Shown: positions 40,001-51,698 of the stretch, piece after piece
Layout: each line of letters begins with the position of its first letter
Position numbering within the stretch: the first letter of the stretch is position 1
Assembly: GCA_004154925.1 (NCBI GenBank)
Contig: QJNS01000040.1
Span: 124,001-188,000, forward strand
Source: Monosporascus cannonballus
Lineage: Eukaryota > Ascomycota > Sordariomycetes > Xylariales
Direction: 5' to 3'
Length of the DNA stretch: 64,000 nucleotides
Program-made: the position numbers and the translations under genes
Notes under the pieces: model-generated
Told to the model about the DNA's origin: nothing
Database searches by the model: none
The model's input: the letters and a program-made list of their open reading frames with translations, nothing else

Positions 40001-41763
40001 ATAAAACCTTCGGCGTTTTTCGATTATAATATCTTATAAAGTAACGTTGGTTAAATTCCGCTCGTTTTCGTTATTATTTATTATATTAGCAGGAATATCG
40101 TAAGTTTTATAATATTTAATATATATGCCGTTAACGCCTATTATGCCCGGAATATTTACGGAAATCAATTAAAACTTAAATGTCCTTATTTCTTTTATTT
40201 ATAATATTTATATTCCGATATCCATATTTACTTATATTAGTATATTTCCCGTAATTCTTTTATTAAATTCCTTTTTTAAAAAGCGGTTATATTTTAACCG
40301 TTTTACAATTATTAACCGAAATAAATTAAACGTATACATTTATTCGGGCTCCTTTTTTATGTTTACCTTGAAGGATTAATTTAATGTATCGTTATATATT
40401 ATAACGTTTTATACTGTTTTCGGAAGTCGGTGTCCGAATAACAGGCACAATAGGATTTTCGTATTTCTTTTTAACTTATAAGTAAGGTTTTATAATTTAA
40501 TTTTTTATAATTATAATATTTATATTAACCTTCATAAAAATTGAAAATATTAAGTCGTACAAATTTATTCCAATTAAAATTAAATTGGCGATTATCTGCT
40601 TTTCGAATATAGAAATGGCCGTAATCTTTATTATTTTTATACGGTGCTTTTAATTTATTTTAATGATTCTCTTTCCCAAACCCATTAAAATCAAATCGTT
40701 TATCCTTATTAATACCTTTAATAAAAAATAATGGGTTTTTTTTCGCACTTTTTTTAAACTTCCTAATAAAGTTTTACCTTATTTACTACGTTATTAATTT
40801 ATTTTAATTTAACGTCTTTTTCCAATAAAATATTTCGTAACCTTAATATGAATTTAGAAAAATAATTAACAATAAAATATTTCTTATTCCGACTATTTTC
40901 AGAATTAAAAATATTTATAAATTTTATTTTATAACTTAGTAACTTTTATTTAATATAACAGTTTAACGGCAATTAATCGGATAGTTATCGCAATTCCATA
41001 AATTATTCTTTATATTTCTTATCGAAAAAATTAAGATTTACGTAATTCTTCGGAATACAAGTCCATAAATCTTTTGTTTTCAGTTTTTTTTCATAATTAA
41101 AATGATTAAATATAACACAATATAATCAGTAAACGTTTATAATAAAAACGTTTATATTGCCCATAATTTATTAAATATAAATAAAAATATTTCGCCTTAG
41201 CCTTTCGGCGTAAACCTCTATAATAAGTTTTATTTAATTCTTTTTTAATTAACGCGTATTGAGAAAACTTCAGGTAATTATAAGAGGGTATTTACTTATC
41301 GCCCTTAAACTTATATAACGATATCGTAATTAACTTATAAGGCTTTACGTTTTTAATTTATGTTACTATTTATTATTGGGCTAATTATAAGTACAATTCG
41401 GAATATTATTGGTTTTATTATCGAATAATTTCCAAAATCTTGTTATTATTAACGGGTTTAATTTTTTTTTAAATTCCGGAATACGTTCGTTATCTTACGT
41501 TTACCTTCCGACTATTTAATTCACGGTTATCGAAATACGTTTTTATTATATATATAAAAGGAATTAAAGCCTTGAGAACCTTAATTTTCTGTTCGTTAGG
41601 GCTTTATTATAAATTTTTTAACTTATTTTTATATCGTAATCGATCGTTCGGCGGTTAGGTTCTAATTAGCAGTTTTTTCGACTGGTAACCCAAGTTCGTT
41701 TTACAAGCGGCGCGCTTTGTTTTTGGTAATTATTACGTTACTTTCCATAATAAATGGAAAAAT

Positions 41764-41969
41764 TATAAAATAATAAATACTTATAAGTTGGATAAAATAA
41801 TCTCCAATTAATTGTAAAACAAATTGCAAGAAGTACATATATTAGATTACTGTTATCTTGCGTTTCCTATTAGCTTTGAAATGGTAAATTTATATTAGTA
41901 AGTAGGTCGATAGCTAATCTGTGGCTGGTCGGTTACCAGCCTCATCCTTATAAGGGCTATATTTTCACA
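41764..41969 (-). repeat. 5' LTR of gypsy B1
   Basis: 206 bp, ending GGCTATATTTTCACA at 41969 (minus-strand start TGTGAAAATA). The outer end keeps CpA/TpG sites that are mutated in the inner end of the partner LTR. Confidence 0.92.
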
Positions 41970-41974
41970 ATATT

Positions 41975-43238
41975 TCGGGGATTGAATAAATAAATGCTTA
42001 TTTTAAAAACGATTTATTAAGTTAAATAAAATATTATACGCTAAAGGCAAAGTAGGTATTAATAGTATTAAAATTTAATAAATATATAAGTTATTACGAT
42101 TAACGATATTAAATTAGAGTAAAAAAGTTAGTTCTCATTAATGCAGCTAAACAAGGTATGCTATAATGCAAAAAGAGGTTCATGAAATAAAGAACTTAAT
42201 GTGACTGTATTCACAGTATCAAACGATAATAACTAAAGCTTTGAAAAATATAAAAAATAAAAATGGGAGTAATTATGTTATTAAGATTAAACGCATAGCG
42301 AGAAAGATATTCTTAAAATATATATGAGGTTTAAGCCTGTGAATTGACCAAAATTAATTATAAATATAATATTTTGTTTATTTTAAATTTTTTATCTTAT
42401 AATAAAAAAATTTTTATTTTGGAAAAAAGAAGAATAACCTGATGCTGAAATAAATATAATGTCTGAATAATTTTATTAATTAAATTCTTCCTTTATCATA
42501 ATATATTTTCTACAATCTTGATTTTAAGATTGCGATTTTCTTATTAATTAACATTTTAGGTGGTAAAACTGTGTTTTTATCTGTTTATAATATATTTTCC
42601 AATTGTTCATCGTTAATTAATAACTTCTATTCTTTCTAACCTAGTAGTCTTAAGATAAATTAACGTTTCAATTATAAAATATCCGTTTAATACATATCTC
42701 TTATTTATTATTACGGGGTTTTATTGGTTTCTACAAGTATTGCTCAGACACGTTAATCCCCAATTAACAAACAAAATATATACATTTTTGCTTTAATATT
42801 ATAATATATTTTGCGCGTCTATTTAAAGCCGTTTCGTGGTAAAATCAAATATTCGAATATTTTAATCCAAAAATGCAAAACACTGGAAGCATTTTCAAAT
42901 TTAAATAAGAATGATTTATTTGGCCAAAATGATTTAAGTGCGTTTTTATTCGGAGTTTTGTTAAATAAACCAAAATACGCCCTTGTTTACTTTTTTATAG
43001 TTTCGATTCATTATATTTTTCTTATTTCAAAGCAGGTCTTTCATTGTTTACAACCCAAAATATTGTATAATATTATAAAATATATAAATAAATTAAATAT
43101 TATATATTTCATTAAAATATTATTAAAACGTCTTAATTTTATTAATACGTATAAGTACATTATCTATAATAAGTTGTTTTTATTTTCATCGAACAAACCT
43201 TAATATTTCTTTAATTTAATTATTCAATTAAATATTAT
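41975..43238. other. Spacer between inverted gypsy elements B1 and B2
   Basis: A 1264-bp AT-rich segment with no LTR or element remnant, lying exactly between the target duplications of B1 and B2. It holds the open frame at 42805-43203. Nothing else was recognised. Confidence 0.7.
42805..43203 (+). CDS. Open frame of unknown nature, longest in the window
   Basis: About 132 codons stop to stop without a single internal stop, in DNA where a stop is expected about every ten codons. There is no ATG; the frame could start only at TTG 42811, so it may be an exon or a fragment, not a whole gene. Early residues (KPFRGKIKYSNILIQKCKT and LEAFSNLNKNDLFGQND) look like ordinary protein. The second half is rich in Ile, Tyr, Leu and Lys, as AT-rich DNA gives. 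No signal peptide, Cys-rich pattern or known domain is seen, so an effector call is not justified. It lies between two inverted, RIP-hit elements yet shows no RIP-type stops. Confidence 0.35.
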   Translation, partial: YILRVYLKPFRGKIKYSNILIQKCKTLEAFSNLNKNDLFGQNDLSAFLFGVLLNKPKYALVYFFIVSIHYIFLISKQVFHCLQPKILYNIIKYINKLNIIYFIKILLKRLNFINTYKYIIYNKLFLFSSNKP

Positions 43239-43243
43239 CAAAT

Positions 43244-43449
43244 TGTGAAAATACAGCCCTTATAAGAATATGGCTGGTAGCCGACCAGCAACCGATTAAT
43301 TATCGACCGACTTCCTAATATAAATTTACTATTTGGTAAGTAATAAAAAATGCTACATGGAAATAATTTAATATATTTACTTCTTGGAATCTGCTTTATA
43401 ACTGGTCGGAAATTATCTTGCCTAGCTTATAGTGATCTATTATTTTACA
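43244..43449 (+). repeat. 5' LTR of gypsy B2
   Basis: Begins TGTGAAAATACAGCCC and ends TATTTTACA. The outer (left) 60 bp are much better preserved than the same part of the 3' LTR (TATAAAAATATAGC). Confidence 0.93.
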
Positions 43450-45001
43450 ATTTTTTTTATTTATTATGGAAGATAACGCGATAATTACTGAAAGCAAAGT
43501 TCGCCGATTACAAAACGAACCTAGGTAATTAGTCGAAAAAATCGCCGATCGGAACTTAACCGATAAACGATTAATTACGATATAGGAATGGGTTAAAAAG
43601 CTTGTAATAGAGGCTTAACGGATAAAAGATTACGGTCCCCGGGATTCTGAATTCCTTTATATATATAATGGGAACGTATTCCAATAACCGTTAATTAAAC
43701 GATCGGAAAACGGGCGTAATATAACAAACGCGTTCCAGAATTCAGAATAAAAAAAAGTTAAACTTTTTAATAATAACCAGGTTTTGGAGATTATTTATTA
43801 ATAAAAGGAATAATATTCGGAATTATTCCGATAACTGGCCAAATAATAAGAAAAAGCATAAATTAAAAAAGTAAAATTATATAAATTAATTACGCTATTA
43901 TTACAAAAACCCAAGGTCAGTAAACGAATATCGCATTATACTTACCCGAAGTTTTCCGAATACGTATCAATTAAAAAAAAGAAAATTAAATAAATTTTAT
44001 TATAGGAATTTATGCCGAAAGGCCAGGACGAAATGCATTTATTTATTTCTAATAGGCCATAAGCTATTTGGACGTTTTTATTACAAATACTTACCAATTA
44101 TACAGCATTATGTTTAATTATTTTAATTACGAAAGAAATGTAAATATAAAAGATTGAGGAATTTTTATAAGCAAAAGTTATCTAAAGCTTAGCTTTTCCG
44201 ATAGGGAATATAAGGATTAACTTATAGAATTATAATAACGATCCGATTAATTACAGTTAAACTTTTACGTTAAATAAAGACTTTTAATTTATAAAATTAA
44301 ATTTATAAACGTTTTTAATCTGCAAAATAATCGGGGTAATAAATATTTTATTTTTAATTGTTTTTATAAATTAATATTAAGGTTATGAAATACTTTATTA
44401 CGAAAAAGCGTTAAATTAAAACGAATTAATAGTGTAATAAATAAAGCAAAACGTTATTAAGACATTTAAAAATGGCGAAAAAAACCTCTTATTTTCCTTT
44501 AAAAATATTAATAAAAATAAAAGTTTTTATTTTAATATTTTTGAGAAAAAAATCCTTAAAATAAATTAAAGACCTTAATAAAAATAATAAGGATTACGGG
44601 CATTTTTATATTCGAAAGGTAAATAATTGCCGATTTAATTTTAATAGGAATAAATCCGTATAATTTAATACCTCTAACTTTTATAAGGGCGTATTTAAAT
44701 ATTATAATTATAAGAAACCTGCATAAAAAATTTGGATTATAATTTAAAAAGAATACGAAAATTTTATTATCCCGGTTATACGGAAACCGATTTCCAAAGG
44801 CCGTATAAAATATTATAAAGTATAGCGATATATTAGATTAATCCTTAACCGTAAACCCAAAAAAGGAGCGGGAATAAACAAATACGTCCAGTTTATGGCG
44901 GCTAATAATTACAGGACGGTCAAAATAAAGCCGCCTTTTAAAAAAAGACATTTATTAAAAGAAATATAAGGGATATAATAATATACGTAAATATGGATAC
45001 C

Positions 45002-45402
45002 TGTTACGACCTGACAGGCTCCGGCCTCAGGAAACGGTCAACGAGGATAACACGGACCACCTCTCGGGTCACGTAATAGGTATTTAGCAAAGATCTGCTA
45101 AGCACGACTAATTAGCATTAAGCAATCGTTTAGCAAAAGTTCATTAAATACGAATAAATAAAAACAAATAATAATATTAAGAATTAATATATATATATAT
45201 TCGCTTATTATTTTCATAACTTACATAATTTGAGCTGATATTATTTAAATATATAAATCATTTATAATATATTTTAAATATTTAAAAAAATTAATATAAT
45301 TATTATATATATTATTTAAATTCATATGATATATTTATTAATATAAATCCGGTGATTTAAGGTTTAATAATTAATTAAATTATTAAACGGTTATATATTA
45401 CA
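45002..45402 (+). repeat. 5' LTR of gypsy A3
   Basis: 401 bp, begins TGTTACGACCTGACAGGC. The first 130 bp or so are GC-rich and nearly unmutated, and the rest is AT-rich. It carries a ttagca/tgctaa hairpin (45083-45101) and further ttagca copies where A1/A2 have the ggattacc hairpins. Confidence 0.92.
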
Positions 45403-48400
45403 AAATTTTATTTAGTAATACTTTTAAATTCTAAGCAATATTTAATGTTATTGAAATATCGATTAGAATTTAAAAAACCGTTATTTAATGGTTTTACGTC
45501 TAAATTCGAGAATTAAAAAAAGAAATTTAACAAATTAGGTTTACGTTATTTATCTAAGTTTTTTTCGCCGGTATAAAACCTAAAAAACCGGAGCTTTACA
45601 ATTAAAAAAAAATTTAAATTTTGTTAACTTAAAAATAAATTTATTATCGCGTTTTCAACTTTAATAATCCGGCGGATCAGGCTTTAGCAGTAAAAATATA
45701 TCTAGCAAAAAATATTATTAATTAATTTAAACTTATTATAAAAGATTTTTAAAATTAAGAAAATCGGATAAAATGGATTTTATTAATAAAAGGTTTTTAT
45801 TATATATTAATGTCGAAAATCAAATATACGGTAATTTGGGCAATCCGGATAAAAAAATAATTTACACCTTAATAATTTTAATAGTTCCGAAAAAAATTAT
45901 ATTTAAATGTACCGTAATTTTCAAAACCTTTACGGCCAAAACCAGATAAGGAAATAATAAAACTAATACTTGTATCGATATTTTTTATAAACAATTAAAA
46001 AATAATATAAAAAATACAATTATTCAGATTAAATAATTAATTATTTTAAGCCGGCATATTATAAACCTATATATCATTAATAATTCATAATTTAAAAAAT
46101 AATAAAAGAAAATCTGTTTTATTTTCGAAATATAATAAGTTTAATTAAGGGGAAAAATTAAATATATTTTTTATTGTTTATAAAAGGGTATTAAAACTTA
46201 TAGAATTTGGCGTTATTTCTAAATAAAATTAAAGCCAAATTAAATGTTTTAATTATGGCAAAATAGAACGTAAGATATATGAATATAGGAAACCTAAGGA
46301 AATATAATAAAATAATTAGATACTCGTACCGAAAAAGTAATCCAGAAAAAATTTCAAAACCCGATAATAAAATTATTAATATAAGTTAGCTTAAATATAT
46401 ATTAAGCTTCTGGCAAAAATTTCAATTAGTATTATTACGATAAAGAATTTGACAAAAATTATAAAACGCCAAAGGGTTAATTTAACATATATTGCGCAAA
46501 TAACAAAAAGTATTATAAAAATAATTTCGCAAATACCAGAATTAAATAAAGAAATTTATCCTGAAACATTTACTTAATAAAATAAAATATATGCCATATA
46601 TTGTCGACGACGAAAATATTCTATTTACGAAAAATAAAATTAATATATTTATTAACGAATTACAAATATATAATATAAGGGATTTAATTTTCTAAACCGT
46701 ATCAGAACTAATAAGAACGATTAATAATTTTAAACCATAATCCCAAAAATATTTAACAATTAGCCGAAATAAAAAGCTAACCTGAAAAATATGATATTCG
46801 TAAAAAACCGGTTTTATTATTATAAATAATATAATTATTAAACGAAAAAATAATAAATTTAACGCATAATAAAAAAGTATTACCAAAGAATTATTACAGA
46901 TTTTTATTTTTAATAAATATTTATTATAAATTTTTAAGAAAACAAATTATTAAAAGTTATATTAATTTATCAAAAATCTTAAACCAATAATTATAATACT
47001 GAATAATGGAATGGAATTATAAATATAAAAAGATAAATTATTCCGTAAAAAGTCGTTATAATAAAACCAAAAATAATTAATATACTTGAAGAAATAATCC
47101 GGCGGCAATAACAACAAATATAATACCTTAATACGTTGAACAAAACAATATAAATAAAATTTAATAAATTCGAATAACAATTCAAAAAAGGATATTTAAA
47201 AAGAATTTAGAAAATAACAAAACCTAGAAAAATTAAAAGGAATTGTTAAAAAAAAGTTTAAAACGTAACGATAAAAAACGTTAATAACTTTGTTACTTTA
47301 AAAATACGAACCGAAATGTATTAGTATAATATAATAATAAATTATACAGTTTTCAGCGGGAGTTATATTATACTAAATATATTAAATAAACTTAAATTAT
47401 TATGGAAATATAAATTAAAATTATACATAATAAAAAATTCCGAAAATTAAGATTTCGCTTATAATAACAGAAAAATTATACGCGAAAATAATTAATTTGA
47501 AATCTTTTTTTAAGGATAACATTAAACGATTAATTTCGATATCGTTTTATTCGGGAATTAGGATATAATTTTCAGATTATTATGGATACCTTAAAACGGA
47601 ATTTAAATTAATGGAAAATTTAATTAAATAAAATTTAATTTATTTTTATTATTAATTAAAATAAATTAAAATTTTAATGTTCGATTAATAATAACAACAA
47701 ATATAAATATAAAAATATAACAAAAACTTTCATATTTAAAAACATAAAATATATAAAAACTAGCATTAAAGAAAATATAACGTATTATTATTATTATTAA
47801 CGGCAAATTAAACTAATTAAATAATAATTTAAAATAAAATCTTTAAAATTCAGAAAGGTTATTTAATATATTATTATAATATTATTAGTATAAACAACGT
47901 TCTAAAAAAGAAGGTAATACAAAATTATTAAAATATAATAAATAAAATTATAAAATAATTATTAAAACACTTTTCGATGAATTTTCACCTTATTTATATT
48001 TTTAAGGGAAATAAATTAGGTGTTTTTAGGGAATGCCTAAAAAATCAGCTTTCAAAAATATTTTTCATTTTCGAAATTCTGAAGAAGATACCTTTTATTT
48101 TTCGTACTTAAAAAAACACAATATTACAATTTAAAATTAATTACCGATAATTAAATAATATTATTATTAAAGATCGAATATTACTACTTTAATTATGAAA
48201 ATAAAATATTAATTTTACGAAACTAAATAATGTATAACGTTTGATTTTAAAAATAAATATGAATTTGTTAAAATCCAAAAAAATAAGAATAAAAAATAAT
48301 TTTTAAAATAAAATACAAATTATTTAAATATTTGGTTATATTAATAAGATTTACGAATGTCCCAGTAACTTTCCAGAAAACAATAAATTACGTATTATAA

Positions 48401-51301
48401 AGATTTTTCGATATTTTTATCGTATTTTATTTTAATAATTTATTTATTTTTTTAAAAAACCGAAAAACATATATACAATATATTTATAAATTCCTTTAAA
48501 TTTTATAAAACGAAACATTATTTATTAATATCAACAAAGCTTAATTTCATGAATAGGATATAAAAGGTTGAAAATATATTATTACCTTAAAATATACGAA
48601 AATAAACTCTGAACAAATTAGTGTAATTATAAAATAATAAACGTTAATAATGATTAAAAAATATAAGCATTTTTTTAATTCGCCAATTGTTACAAAAGAT
48701 TTATTTAAAATTTTAACAAAATAATTATACCTTTACTAAATTTTATAAAAGATTTTTTAAATAAACGCCAAATATAAAATTTTTTTCAAGATATTAAGAA
48801 TACGATTATTAACGAATTAATATTAATTATATACAATTTAAACCGTTCCGTTAAATTAAAAACCGATATTTCGAATTATATATTAAATATAATAGTGAAA
48901 TGACGAAATAATTAAGGTAAACTATATCATATTATATATTTTTGGTGTAAATTAAAAAACCCGAATTTAATTACCGTAGTCCAAATAAGACATTTATAGC
49001 CATTATTATGGCATTTTAGGAATTTAGGTATTTTTTAAAAAGAAACTTATACCAGAATAAAATTAACACGAATTATTAAAATTTTACCGGATTTATTACG
49101 ATTAAGAAATTTTCAAAATAATAATTTTATTATGCGGAAAAATTGGCGGACGTTAAGTTTTTTATTATTTATAAAAAAATTTAAAACACGATAAAATAAA
49201 TACTTTAAATAAACGACCAAGTTGAGAAAAGAAAATTAATTAAAATTAATTATATAATTTTTATTATTATTATAAAAAATATTTACGTTTGTAGTCAATT
49301 ACGATAATTCTGGTAATACCTTTACATATATACAAAAAAACAAATAATATAATAATGGCGTTTTAAAAACTTAAAGAATAAATAAAATATAAATTTTAAA
49401 TAATTTTTAAATACTTAATTACAAGATATATACGAAAATAAATTATATAAATATCCAAAAATCCATAAAATCTTAAAATGGTTTTAATGCATACATTTTG
49501 TTTAAAATAAAATTAATAATAACACAAATTACACCACAATATAATATTGCATTAAATTGAAGGCTTAACGATATAGGCTATACGAAAAATTATAATTATT
49601 ATTAATTATAAAATAATTATAATATTTAAATAATATAAATTTCATTATTAAATCATTCATATAAGAAAGTCTAATTACTGAAATATATTAATATAGTATT
49701 CTCATAACTATTGCTTAATTTACGAAGTCTTTTTACTTTTTAATACAGTAAAAAAATATAAATATGATATAATTAACACATATCTTTTTAAATATATTTT
49801 TAGCATACAAGACTTATTAATAAACATTATAATAAATACAAAATTAATATTTTTATTTATATTTTGGCCAATCCTTATAATATAAATTTATGTAAATTAT
49901 GCATTATTTAATACATTTAATTGTTAAACAAGAAAATACATAAAGTCAATGCATCATATTTTAAAAGTTACGTATAATATTATATAAATTATAAATAAAA
50001 AATTAAAATAAAAAGTTATTAATTTCTTAATTAACTTATAATATTAATTATTACGACAATATTAAAATAATATTTGTAAATGCAAATTTAAATTTTGTTT
50101 CAAAAGGTTTTAAAAAATATATAATAATAATCCATTTAATATTAAAATAAATTTTATATCAAAATAATTACAACAGTTATACCAAAAAAAACAAAATATT
50201 AAAATTTATATAAAACCAGATAAATAAATTTTATAATCAGAAATGGTTAAAAGGATTAATTTTCAAAAAATCTTCCTTATTATAAAAATATTTAAATAAA
50301 AGAACTTGATAAAAAACTTAATTTTAAATATATCGGTTTTTATACAGTTATTAACAAAACTTTAAAAATTTATTATTAATTAAAACATTTACAAAAGATT
50401 AAATTTTATTCAATCATTTACGTTTCTTTTTCGACCTAAGAACAGATATAATTAAAATATGTATAATATAAAATAATATAAAAATAAAATACGAACAAAT
50501 ATACGAAATAAAAAAGGTTTTTGATATACGAAAAGAAAACGGACTTACTGAATATCCAATCAAATAATAAAAATGCCTAAATTCCAAAAGTACTTAAAAA
50601 CCTGCCAAAAACCTTATTAGCGCTTAATATTTATAAAAAGACTTTTTACTAATAACGACACAATTACGAGAAATAATCGTATCCCAATCGGTATTTTTAA
50701 CGAATTAATCGGTATCGCCGATACCAAACTAATTTACGGGACTAGCAAAAAAAACTAAATGGCTATAAAAACCTCGGCTATAACCTGTTTATAACGTTTT
50801 TACTTTTTCAACTTTTTAAATAATTATAATTGCCGTTATACTATTTTTATTCCTTTCGAACGAAAGAAAAACTTTTCATTTCTGAAAACCTATCAAACGC
50901 GCCATAATTTTATTTATTTCCTAATAATACCGTTTTTATAATTGCAAAAAGCTTTTCTTTATAAAAACCGTTTTTGTTCTAAATATTAATTCACAGCGTA
51001 AATATTTTTTTTAAAAAAAGCAAATTCCAATCTTATTACGAAAATATTCACATTTAGCGCAAACATTATATTTTAAAACATTTTTTATTTTTTCGTATAT
51101 TTAAACCTTAAAAAAACATAAAAGGTATAACATAATTTCGAAATTAAAATTGTCAAAAATAAGAAGCAGGTTTAACCGATAAATAATAAAAAAGAACCTA
51201 ACCACAATTTTTAAAAATATATTCCGATATCGTAAAAAACCGGTAATACTTACTAAAAAAAATAAAGTCTTAAAAGCAAGATTTAAGGAAAAAGAAAATC
51301 A
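45403..51301 (+). pseudogene. Gag-Pol of gypsy A3, degenerate
   Basis: Plus-strand order. The zinc knuckle remnant CFNYGKIERK (46245-46274) has its second Cys as Tyr, as in A1 and A2. RT reads FIVFYFNNLLIFL (48416-48454) with both Asp of YFDD now Asn. The RNase H end near 49140-49230 reads KLADVKFFIIYKK (family FxIxYRxGxxN). Integrase and C-terminal regions follow to the PPT but are poorly readable. No open frame longer than about 60 codons remains in the sense direction, so this is the most decayed A copy. Confidence 0.85.
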
Positions 51302-51698
51302 TATCACGATTTAACAAATTCCGACGTTAGGAAATAATTAACGAAAATAATACAAACCACCGTTCGGGTTACATAATAAATATTTAGCAAAGGTTTGCTA
51401 AATACAATTAATTAATATTAAATAACCGTTTAACAAAAGTTCATGAAGCACAAATAAATAAAAACGAACTATAATATTAAAAACAAATATATATATATAT
51501 ATATACGTTTATTATTTCTATAATTTAAATAACTTTAAATTATAATACTTATTAATATTAATCGTTTGTAATATACCTTTAATATTAAGAAATGTAATAC
51601 GATTATTATATTTATTACTGAGACTTGCATAATACTTCAATAAACATAAACCTATTGACATAAGGTTTATGAACTGGTTAAACCTTTAAGCTATTATA
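51302..51698 (+). repeat. 3' LTR of gypsy A3
   Basis: 397 bp. The inner end decayed to TATCACGATTTAAC where the 5' LTR has TGTTACGACCTGAC. It ends CTATTATA (from CA by C-to-T) directly before ATACC. Its TA tract is longer than that of the 5' LTR. Confidence 0.9.

Larger units (their letters stand above)
28858..41748 (-). pseudogene. Gag-Pol of gypsy B1, interrupted by A2
   Basis: The gag start is ATG at 41748-41746, 16 bp inside the 5' LTR, and its first codons match B2 (M-E-x-N-x-I-I-T). The RT active site is at 39222-39233, read as CLNNILIYSDN where YLDDILIYSD is expected. The integrase reads STVYYP(stop)TDK(stop)TERIYEV at about 37175-37232, the conserved HPQTDGQTERVN region. Next comes EFAYNN near 37090, then the A2 insertion point at 37065/30141. 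The frame resumes after the insertion with the equivalent of VFPxKALYG. Stops replace Gln codons throughout. Confidence 0.88.
27670..41969 (-). mobile_element. Ty3/gypsy retrotransposon B1, split by nested gypsy A2
   Basis: 206-bp LTRs at 27670-27875 and 41764-41969 in direct orientation. The flanks are GTATT (27665-27669) and ATATT (41970-41974), a target duplication differing by one G/A. Without the nested A2 and its extra 5 bp the element is about 7.4 kb, the same as B2 (43244-57360), to which it is an inverted copy. Minus-strand order: gag from 41748, RT near 39222, integrase near 37200, insertion of A2, then ORF3 before the 3' LTR. Inactivated by RIP-type stops and by the insertion. Confidence 0.93.
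45002..51698 (+). mobile_element. Ty3/gypsy retrotransposon A3, nested in B2 gag
   Basis: LTRs at 45002-45402 and 51302-51698, with an exact target duplication ATACC (44997-45001 and 51699-51703). A PPT (GGAAAAAGAAAATCA) precedes the 3' LTR. Length is 6.7 kb, coding on the plus strand. The LTR ends and the pol region match A1/A2 (for example 46797-46860 against the minus strand of A1 near 17700-17780), but the middle of the LTR is unrelated. It is therefore a sister subfamily. Its interior is more degraded than that of A2. Confidence 0.94.

Noticed and set aside
42811..43203. Secreted effector gene
   Set aside because: No ATG, no signal peptide and no Cys-rich pattern. Its position in an AT-rich region alone is not evidence.
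46692..47185. Minus-strand ORFs in gypsy A3
   Set aside because: Antisense to the gag-pol region of A3; Ile/Leu/Phe-rich translations typical of AT-rich antisense frames.
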